From the NCBI GenBank assembly GCA_035295125.1, contig DATGJP010000063.1, positions 124,001 through 188,000 on the forward strand: a stretch of DNA of 64,000 bases. The letters run 5' to 3'. Both the position numbers and the translations under genes were made by a program. The notes beneath the pieces are model-generated. The model saw only the letters and a list, made by a program, of their open reading frames with translations, had not been told where the DNA came from and did no database searches. Shown here one piece after another: positions 58,686 through 64,000 of the stretch (position 1 is the stretch's first letter; the number at the start of each line of letters is the position of its first letter). The DNA is from JAICMB01 sp035295125 (GTDB lineage: Bacteria > Acidobacteriota > Terriglobia > Bryobacterales > Bryobacteraceae).

Positions 58686-59165
58686 GAATCAAGTGGCGAT
58701 GTCCTTTCACGGCTGGATCTCGGGTATGCGGCGTTGTTTCTGGGGCTGCGAGTGAACGAGCTGGTTGTGGAGAGGCTCGCGGCGGCAGGGTTCGGGGACG
58801 TTCGGGAGAGTCACGGGTACGTAATACAGCACCTGATTGAGTCGGAGCGATCGATCACGGAGTTGGCGGAGCGGATGGAGGTGACGCAGCAGGCCGCATC
58901 GAAAGTAGTGGCGGAGCTGGCCGAGATCGGAATCCTCGAGATCAGCTCCGCCGAAGACCGCCGCGCCAAGAAAGTCCGCCTCTCGGCGCGCGGATGGGAA
59001 TCGGTACGCTCCTCCCGCCGCTTCCGGCAGCAGCTTGCGAAGCGCCTGGTGGCGGCGATCGGCGTCAAAGAATACGAATCAGCGCGGGCGACCCTGCTCG
59101 CTTGCATGGAAGTGCTAGGCGGCCTTCCAAGCATTCGGTCGCGGCGAGTCCGGCCGCCCCGCTGA
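58677..59165 (+). CDS. MarR-family transcriptional regulator
   Basis: 162 residues. Winged helix: HLIESERSITELAERMEVTQQAASKVVAELAEIGILEISSAEDRRAKKVRLSARGWESVRSSRRFR (about 50-115) with the family's DRR wing motif; flanking helices (DVLSRLDLGYAALFLGLRVNELVVERLAAAGF, and LVAAIGVKEYESARATLLACMEVLGGL) form the dimer. Small-molecule responsive repressors of this type usually autoregulate and control a divergent gene, here the hypothetical beta-rich protein. It converges with the flagellin gene, nine bases away. Confidence 0.92.
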   Translation: MVVESSGDVLSRLDLGYAALFLGLRVNELVVERLAAAGFGDVRESHGYVIQHLIESERSITELAERMEVTQQAASKVVAELAEIGILEISSAEDRRAKKVRLSARGWESVRSSRRFRQQLAKRLVAAIGVKEYESARATLLACMEVLGGLPSIRSRRVRPPR

Positions 59166-59173
59166 TTCAGGAA

Positions 59174-62100
59174 CTACGAGCGCAGCAGCGACAGAATCGC
59201 TTGCGGGGCGGAATTGGCTTGCGCCAGGGCGGCCACGCCGGCCTGCAGCAGGATCTGCGCTTTAGTCAGGTTCGCGGCTTCCGCGGCGAGATCGGCGTCG
59301 CGGATTCCGGACTCCGATGTCGCCAGGTTGGTGGATTGCGACTGCGCCAGGTTTATGGCGTAGTTGAACATGTTCTCGCCCTTACCGACAGTGGCTTGAG
59401 CATTGCCGAGAAGGGTAACGGCATTGGAGATCGCGGTTACCGCGTTCTGCGCGCTGTTCTGGTCGACAACCGAAGAGTTGGCGCCGTCGCCTACGACACC
59501 CGCCTGCGACACCCCGCCGGTGGGGGGCGTGATGCCCGTGCCGCCCGCTGTGTTCGACACCGCTACCGTGAAGTTCGGCAGAGTGCTGATGAAGCGGATC
59601 GACTGCGTTTGATACGGCTGCGAGCCATCCGTCGGCGTGATCGTGTTGTCTTCCTTCACAGCCACGATCTGTTCCAACGTGGAATCGTTCGATTGCTGCA
59701 ACGCCGTGTTGATAGAACTGATGGCATCGTCGATCGTGCGGGCGTTGCGATTGCTGCCGGAATTCTGAAGCGTAACGGTGAGCGGATGCTTCCCGCCACT
59801 GGCATCCATTGCAGTGATGGAAACGAGCTGTTTGTCGCCGCCATAGGTGATGTCGTTGAAACCGAGGACGGACGACATCTCCGCGCCACCCGAATCGAAC
59901 ACCGGAGTCGATTGTGGCGGCGCGCTGACCTTATTACCGGTGAATGACGCCCCCAGATTGCCGAAGCCGAGGTCGGCCGTGCCATAGCTGTCCACCCGGA
60001 AGTTCGTGCTCGATGCGGAGACTAACTCGATTTTGCCGGGACTGGCGCTGCTGTCTTTGGCCTGTAATCCGGCTGCGCTCAGGGTGGTGTTCTGGCTGAT
60101 GTCCGTGTTGAGTTGGTCGATGATGTTCTGCTCCGAGGCGTTGGTGCCGCGGTAGACGGTTCCTGTAGAGAGGCCCAGCGCGGTTGTGTAGACGCTATCG
60201 CTGCTGGCGAGAATTTCAACGCTGTGCCCGGCGCCCTTGTTGGCTGCGGTGATAATTAGTTTGCCGCTGCTGTCAATGCTGGCGGTCGCCGCGCCATTCA
60301 AACCGCCGGCGCCGTTGAGGGCCGTGAGAGCAGCGGTTAAGGTTACGGCGCCACCGGTGCCCAACGTGCCGGTTGCAATCGCGATAATGCTGTTGTCGAC
60401 CTTGATGTTCAGCGGGCCGGCAGCGCCGGTAAAAACGAGAGTGCCACCCGTGAGCACAGTGCCCCCCTGCGCCACAGCCGCGGTGGCATCGCTGGCGGCT
60501 CCGTCGACAGTTGCCGAGAGAACATTTCCGCTCGAAGCCGCGCCATTCAGGGAAATAGCGAGGTCTCCTGTGCCGCTGCCGCTGGTGTAGGTCTGCGAGT
60601 AGGAACTGGCAGCCGTGACATCGCTGTAGTCGAAGGTCTTGGCCGAAGTCGAGCCCGCCTGGAAGGAGCCGAATCCAAGTTTGTTCTGCGTGTCACCGGT
60701 CACCGAGACCTGGAACTGCTGGCCGCTGGTGCTGGTAAACACAAGATTGTTCCCCTGCGCCGCTGTGGTAAGAGAGATGCCTGCACCGGCGAGAGCGGTA
60801 TTGGAGGAAATCTTGTTTTGCAGGTCGGCGACCACTGAAGCCACCGTCGTGGAACCCGCGGTCGCGGCATTCAACGAAACGTCAACCGGGCTGGTCAGTC
60901 CCGCGCCCTGGAACCGGAACACGATGTTGTCGCTCGTGGTGAAGGTCCCATTGCCGTCTGTGACTGTCGTAGGTGTAACCGCCGAGAAACCAAGCGACGC
61001 ATTGGCGGTACCGATACTGTCAACAGTGATCGAATGGCCGGGAGCGGTGGAACTCAGCACGATCTGGTTGTTCACTACGCTGGCTTGAACACCCGAAATC
61101 GCGGCGGCGTTTATTTGAGCGGCGATGTCCGCCTTCGTCAGGTTTGTGCCGCCATTGAACGTGACCGTGGAGTTGCCATTGTTGTCAAGGTGGAGTTTGA
61201 GTGTAAGGCCGTTGGCCATGGTCTTCGTAGCGCTATTGTCGGTGCCCATTACGTTGGCGTTCTCGGCGACCACGCCGGCGGCCTGGACCCGTGTGCTGAG
61301 GTCCGCACCGGTGGAGGCGGAGGCGGCGCTGTAAGTCTTCGTGCTGCCGGTAGTCAGGCCAAGCGTCTGAGCCAGGGCGTTTTGGACAACCGTGACACCG
61401 GAGTCGGAGCCGGTATCGAGCGATTTGATGGCCAGTTGATTGTTCTGCAGGTACGCCACGGCGTGCGCCTTGAAGTTGCTGTCGGCATTCAGCGCATTCA
61501 CGATGGCGCCCTTGGAGGTGGTGAGGCTGTTCGGCAGCGTGGTGACGTCGTATTGCGTGGACACGGCGTCGAACTTGAAGCTCAGGGTCTGGCCGCCCGT
61601 GGTGTCGGTGTATGCGTTGGTATCGGTACCGAGCGCGACGGCATTCTGCGCGAAATTGCCCATCAAAGCATTAGCCATCTGGTCGCCGGCGACCACCTGG
61701 AAGGCCGCATTGCTGGAGCTGAAAGCCAGTTGCGATCGCCCCGCGGCATCCGTGACGACGGAGGCCGTGATCTGTGCGTTCTTTAGGGCCGTAGCTTGCT
61801 GCGTGCCGCTGCCTGCCGCGCCGGAGATTCCGGCGTTGATCGAGTTCACCAGATCGTCCGTTCCGCCGAGATTCTGGAGATTCACCGTAACCGCCACGCC
61901 CTGGCTTCCGAAACCGGGTCCCTTCAAATAGAAGGTGGCGCTGTTCGGTGTCAGTTCGCTGCCCGTATTCGTGCTGTTCGCAAGAATCTGGGCCAGACTC
62001 GTATTGGCCGAGCCGGTGCCGATGTCGGTGGCCGCGACACCGGTTGCCTGAACACCCTTCAACCCCAGACTTTGTGCGTCGACCGTGGATTTGCTCAAAT

Positions 62101-62593
62101 CCACCGACACAGATCCATTGATGACAGCGCTGATGCCATTGCTCTCCTTGCCGCCGCCGATGAACACCGACAAGTTCTTGGCGAACTGTCCGCCGACGTT
62201 CAATCCGATGGATTGCGATTGCCGGTCAATTTCTCCGAGCACACTCTGAAATTCGGTGTTCAACTGACTGCGTTGGCCGGTGAACGTGCCGGTGGCCGAT
62301 TGCGTGGCCAACGTACGGGCGCGGTCGAGCAGTTGCGAGATGTTGTTCATGCCGCCGTCGATGATCTGCAATTGGCTCATGCCGTCGTTGGCATTACGGA
62401 TGCCCTGAGTCAACACTGCCTGATCGGATCGGAGGCCGTTTGCAATGGCAAGACCGGCCGCATCGTCGCCGCTCTGGGTGATGCGGAGGCCGGAGGTGAC
62501 GCGGTTGATGGTCTTGTTCTGAAAAGCGCTGTTGATGCGCAGGTAGTTTTGCGCGGACAACGACGCTACGTTGGTATTAATACTAAATGACAC
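59174..62593 (-). CDS. fliC: Very large flagellin
   Basis: 1,139 residues from GTG 62593. Conserved D0/D1 ends: MSFSINTNVASLSAQNYLRINSAFQNKTINRVTSGLRITQSGDDAAGLAIANGLRSD at 1-57 continuing to about 140, and the C-terminal NYAINLAQSQSTNLATSESGIRDADLAAEAANLTKAQILLQAGVAALAQANSAPQAILSLLRS. Between them lie about 900 residues of surface domain, with several flagellin-IN-like segments (ISGVQASVVNNQIVLSSTAPGHSI is one; LKDSSASPGKIEL-like patches recur). Typical flagellins have 280-550 residues, so the filament would have a thick decorated surface. It forms the filament after export through the flagellar secretion system. Upstream leader carries two GGA sites for CsrA. Confidence 0.94.
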   Translation of the reverse strand: MSFSINTNVASLSAQNYLRINSAFQNKTINRVTSGLRITQSGDDAAGLAIANGLRSDQAVLTQGIRNANDGMSQLQIIDGGMNNISQLLDRARTLATQSATGTFTGQRSQLNTEFQSVLGEIDRQSQSIGLNVGGQFAKNLSVFIGGGKESNGISAVINGSVSVDLSKSTVDAQSLGLKGVQATGVAATDIGTGSANTSLAQILANSTNTGSELTPNSATFYLKGPGFGSQGVAVTVNLQNLGGTDDLVNSINAGISGAAGSGTQQATALKNAQITASVVTDAAGRSQLAFSSSNAAFQVVAGDQMANALMGNFAQNAVALGTDTNAYTDTTGGQTLSFKFDAVSTQYDVTTLPNSLTTSKGAIVNALNADSNFKAHAVAYLQNNQLAIKSLDTGSDSGVTVVQNALAQTLGLTTGSTKTYSAASASTGADLSTRVQAAGVVAENANVMGTDNSATKTMANGLTLKLHLDNNGNSTVTFNGGTNLTKADIAAQINAAAISGVQASVVNNQIVLSSTAPGHSITVDSIGTANASLGFSAVTPTTVTDGNGTFTTSDNIVFRFQGAGLTSPVDVSLNAATAGSTTVASVVADLQNKISSNTALAGAGISLTTAAQGNNLVFTSTSGQQFQVSVTGDTQNKLGFGSFQAGSTSAKTFDYSDVTAASSYSQTYTSGSGTGDLAISLNGAASSGNVLSATVDGAASDATAAVAQGGTVLTGGTLVFTGAAGPLNIKVDNSIIAIATGTLGTGGAVTLTAALTALNGAGGLNGAATASIDSSGKLIITAANKGAGHSVEILASSDSVYTTALGLSTGTVYRGTNASEQNIIDQLNTDISQNTTLSAAGLQAKDSSASPGKIELVSASSTNFRVDSYGTADLGFGNLGASFTGNKVSAPPQSTPVFDSGGAEMSSVLGFNDITYGGDKQLVSITAMDASGGKHPLTVTLQNSGSNRNARTIDDAISSINTALQQSNDSTLEQIVAVKEDNTITPTDGSQPYQTQSIRFISTLPNFTVAVSNTAGGTGITPPTGGVSQAGVVGDGANSSVVDQNSAQNAVTAISNAVTLLGNAQATVGKGENMFNYAINLAQSQSTNLATSESGIRDADLAAEAANLTKAQILLQAGVAALAQANSAPQAILSLLRS

Positions 62594-62600
62594 AGTTTTC

Positions 62601-62642
62601 TCTCCTTGAATTTGAACTCGGGTCGAAGTTCCTTTCGTCCCG
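62601..62642 (-). promoter_or_regulatory. Flagellin leader with two CsrA-type GGA sites (hairpin plus ribosome binding site)
   Basis: On the minus strand the flagellin ribosome binding site is AAGGAGA (62607-62601), which contains AAGGA, a CsrA ANGGA site. Just upstream, 62642-62619 folds as CGGG/CCCG, an A-A mismatch, then CGAA/TTCG with loop AGGAAC, placing a second AAGGA in a hairpin loop. Two such sites, one in a hairpin and one on the Shine-Dalgarno, are the known arrangement of the Bacillus hag leader. CsrA repression is inferred; csrA and fliW are directly upstream. Confidence 0.8.
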
Positions 62643-62678
62643 GAGCGCTTTCAGCGCGTTTTCTCGTTCTTAATTCGC

Positions 62679-62686
62679 TTATCGGG
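62679..62686 (-). promoter_or_regulatory. Possible FliA (sigma-28) -10 element before the flagellin gene
   Basis: Minus-strand CCCGATAA matches seven of eight bases of the FliA -10 (GCCGATAA) and lies about 86 bases upstream of the flagellin start; it includes the csrA stop codon. No convincing -35 (TAAAGTTT) lies at the right distance, so this is weak. Confidence 0.35.
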
Positions 62687-62930
62687 GAGGTAGCGAATTG
62701 TGTGAGCGATGAATTCGAGGAAAAGATTCAGCCAGCGTGGACATGGGCACATCGCGCGCCGCGGCACAGTTCTGCGTGCGTGTGAGTTCCAGTTCTTTGC
62801 GCAAAATAGTAATGCCTTTGGGCGCGCGGATTCCAATCTTGACGGCGGAACCGGCGACCTCGAGGATTTCGATCTCGACATCGCTGCCGATAAGCAGCGA
62901 CTCGCCCGGCCGGCGGCGTAGGATCAACAT
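62679..62930 (-). CDS. csrA: Carbon storage regulator CsrA
   Basis: 83 residues. Classic CsrA: MLILRRRPGESLLIGSDVEIEILEVAGSAVKIGIRAPKGITILRKEL at 1-47 gives the five-strand dimer, including Arg at positions 5-7 and the C-proximal RAPKGI...R segment for RNA contact (equivalent to RAPKEVAVHR). The C-terminal part from about 50 (RTQNCAAARDVPMSTLAESFPRIHRSHNSLPPR) is longer and less conserved than in E. coli. It binds GGA sites in messages to block translation. It overlaps fliW by seven bases and precedes flagellin, as expected for the FliW-CsrA switch. Confidence 0.96.
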   Translation of the reverse strand: MLILRRRPGESLLIGSDVEIEILEVAGSAVKIGIRAPKGITILRKELELTRTQNCAAARDVPMSTLAESFPRIHRSHNSLPPR

Positions 62931-63388
62931 GCTTCGACCTCTTCGGCCGGCACCTGCAACTCCTGCTCGTGCGAGTACCGGAAATCGTCCCGAACCGCCT
63001 GCACAGCCCAGCGATTTGCCAGGTTTATGACCAGCGGCGCCATTAAATTGACACTCGGCGCCCCGTCTTCATGGCAGCAAATCAGTGTCAACGCCAACAC
63101 TTCCGTGCCAATTTGGGGCTGCCGTTCCGGATTGAGCTGCAACGTTTCGAGGTCGTCACGCGAAACCGCCAACTCATAGTGCGGGTCAGCGACCAGCACC
63201 GGCAGCGCTATGAAACAAAGGTGTGAATGCAAAATGCTCTGAAGAAAGAGCAACGGGCGCGAGCCTTCCATTTCAATAGGAAGAAACGCATGCTCTTCCT
63301 CGAAAGCTGGTAGGCCGAAGGGGAATAAGAACAACGCATCCTGGTCGTAAGACATTTCCCCGAAGTACTTGGTTGAGATTGTGGGCAT
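62924..63388 (-). CDS. fliW: FliW, flagellar assembly factor and CsrA antagonist
   Basis: 154 residues from ATG 63388, matching the family's usual size; the frame is open to a GTG at 63502, but those extra 38 residues lack resemblance and a ribosome binding site. Landmarks: MPTISTKYFGEMSYDQDALFLFPFGLPAFEEEHAFLPIEMEGSRPLLFLQSILHSHLCFIALP, then YELAVSRDDLETL, ALTLICCHEDGAPSVNLMAPLVINLANRWAVQAV. FliW binds either flagellin or CsrA: when flagellin is exported, freed FliW sequesters CsrA and allows flagellin synthesis. The order fliW-csrA-flagellin supports that loop here. Confidence 0.93.
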   Translation of the reverse strand: MPTISTKYFGEMSYDQDALFLFPFGLPAFEEEHAFLPIEMEGSRPLLFLQSILHSHLCFIALPVLVADPHYELAVSRDDLETLQLNPERQPQIGTEVLALTLICCHEDGAPSVNLMAPLVINLANRWAVQAVRDDFRYSHEQELQVPAEEVEAC

Positions 63389-63733
63389 CGCCACCGGGAT
63401 CGTTGCACGGGCGATACCAGTTTCGACATCCCGTACGGCGGTGTGACCAAAGGTATCAGGATCGCAGACCGACAAAACTCCCGATGAGGTCTTCTCACTC
63501 ACCGGGTTTTGAACTGCTTGGAGAGTTGAAGTGGTCTTTGGAGGAGAATCGCCAAACCCTCATGGTATGTTGCGGCTTGGTGATTCTCACTCGGTGGCCA
63601 CCGATTTCACCATAAACAAGCCGATCCAGCAAACCGGCAGAGTCGACTCCGGCGTCGCGCAAGCGCCCCGTCGCAAGCTCGGGCAAGTTCAACCCTCCGT
63701 ACACGCTCACGCCAGGAAGTTCTGCGGGGAATT
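63389..63733. other. 345-base gap upstream of fliW
   Basis: It probably holds the fliW-csrA promoter. Frames on both strands are short of family features and are not called. I see no repeat or clear promoter motif. Confidence 0.5.
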
Positions 63734-64000
63734 TCAAACGTGAGCGTCGCGGAGGGCCGTAGTGTCTCCAAACGCGTATCGAAACGCATTCTCCGCCAAA
63801 TGTTCCAACTCCGCCTCCGAGAAGCCCAGGCGCGACGCCGCGATCTCGAATTCCCGGTTGAGGCTCGTGCGGAATAACGCCGGATCGTCGGTGTTCAGCG
63901 TGATCGGCACGCCGGCCTCGTACAATGCGCGCGCCGGATGCACTTCGACGCTCGGGACCACGCCGGTGCACACGTTACTCGTGATGCAAATCTCGAGCAT
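63734..64000 (-). CDS. Adenosine deaminase-family protein, C-terminal part (cut by window edge)
   Basis: The last 88 codons or so of a gene that continues past the right end. LEICITSNVCTGVVPSVEVHPARALYEAGVPITLNTDDPALFRTSLNREFEIAASRLGFSEAELEHLAENAFRYAFGD is the C-terminal third of an adenosine/AMP deaminase-type amidohydrolase; NTDDPA holds the metal-binding Asp pair. Deaminates adenosine, or in some relatives adenine or aminodeoxyfutalosine; the missing N-terminus prevents a choice. Its last residues lie upstream of the fliW gene on the same strand. Confidence 0.88.
   Translation of the reverse strand: MLEICITSNVCTGVVPSVEVHPARALYEAGVPITLNTDDPALFRTSLNREFEIAASRLGFSEAELEHLAENAFRYAFGDTTALRDAHV

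Noticed and set aside
63495..63971. 158-codon minus-strand frame overlapping the deaminase gene
   Set aside because: The competing frame has a clear deaminase motif (NTDDPA); this one has none.
1..64000. CRISPR arrays, tRNA or rRNA genes, insertion sequences
   Set aside because: I scanned for regularly spaced short repeats, clover-leaf T-loop patterns and transposase motifs and found none I could support.

Overview
The window reads as GC-rich chromosomal DNA of a soil acidobacterium, most likely from the Bryobacterales / 'Candidatus Solibacter' neighbourhood. This is judged from gene families, not from any search: three ADOP-type (acidobacterial duplicated orphan permease) genes, one with its PadR regulator; a BlaI repressor next to an M56 peptidase fused to a TIGR03435 domain; an Oar-like TonB-dependent receptor with a carboxypeptidase-regulatory N-terminus; three Ser/Thr protein kinases with different extracytoplasmic domains; and a GH92 glycosidase. 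I see no rRNA, tRNA, CRISPR array, insertion sequence or prophage.

Layout. 1-5.6 kb: wreck of an RND efflux gene, an exported ankyrin protein, a PilZ protein, rarA overlapping a SpoU-type RNA methyltransferase gene, a YdcF-like and a bacterial-PH protein. 5.7-14.7 kb: two ADOP permeases, a four-heme cytochrome c, a PadR regulator with a palindrome over its start, and an exported M20 peptidase. 14.7-28.4 kb: a methyltransferase, a 2,448-residue secreted propeller/DUF11 protein, a kinase fused to a TonB C-terminal domain, a decayed fragment of the secreted protein's C-terminal domain, a Tat-exported sugar isomerase-like protein and xseA. 28.7-35.2 kb: a zincin-like protein and ModA, divergent from a molybdate-type one-component regulator, then a kinase fused to an FGE-sulfatase domain and a third ADOP permease. 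35-41 kb: a DnaK-like protein, GH92, M56-TIGR03435 and BlaI.

41-53.5 kb: the cell-elongation pair mrdA-rodA, an RNase E/G with a very large acidic insertion inside its S1 domain, a rhodanese, a small coupled protein, Ku, two small carboxypeptidase-regulatory-like exported proteins, a LysW-like zinc ribbon with a polyacidic tail, a DinB protein, a third kinase, and an apparent rearrangement junction that leaves a truncated TPR gene facing a truncated secreted-protein gene. 53.5-64 kb: a TonB-dependent receptor divergent from a LacI regulator, a MarR regulator with a start-codon palindrome, and a motility block fliW-csrA-flagellin, ending in the C-terminus of an adenosine-deaminase-family gene.

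The most notable things are: (i) the flagellin leader, which carries a hairpin with GGA in its loop plus an AAGGA in the ribosome binding site, the arrangement expected for CsrA control by FliW, in front of an unusually large (1,139 aa) flagellin; (ii) a membrane kinase ending in a TonB energy-transduction domain; (iii) the C(ABC)3 higher-order repeat of the giant secreted protein and a decayed copy of its terminal domain nearby; (iv) the roughly 410-residue insertion in the RNase E/G S1 domain; (v) the LysW-like protein with a polyacidic tail; and (vi) several operator-like palindromes lying on regulator start codons. None is proven to be a new system from sequence alone.
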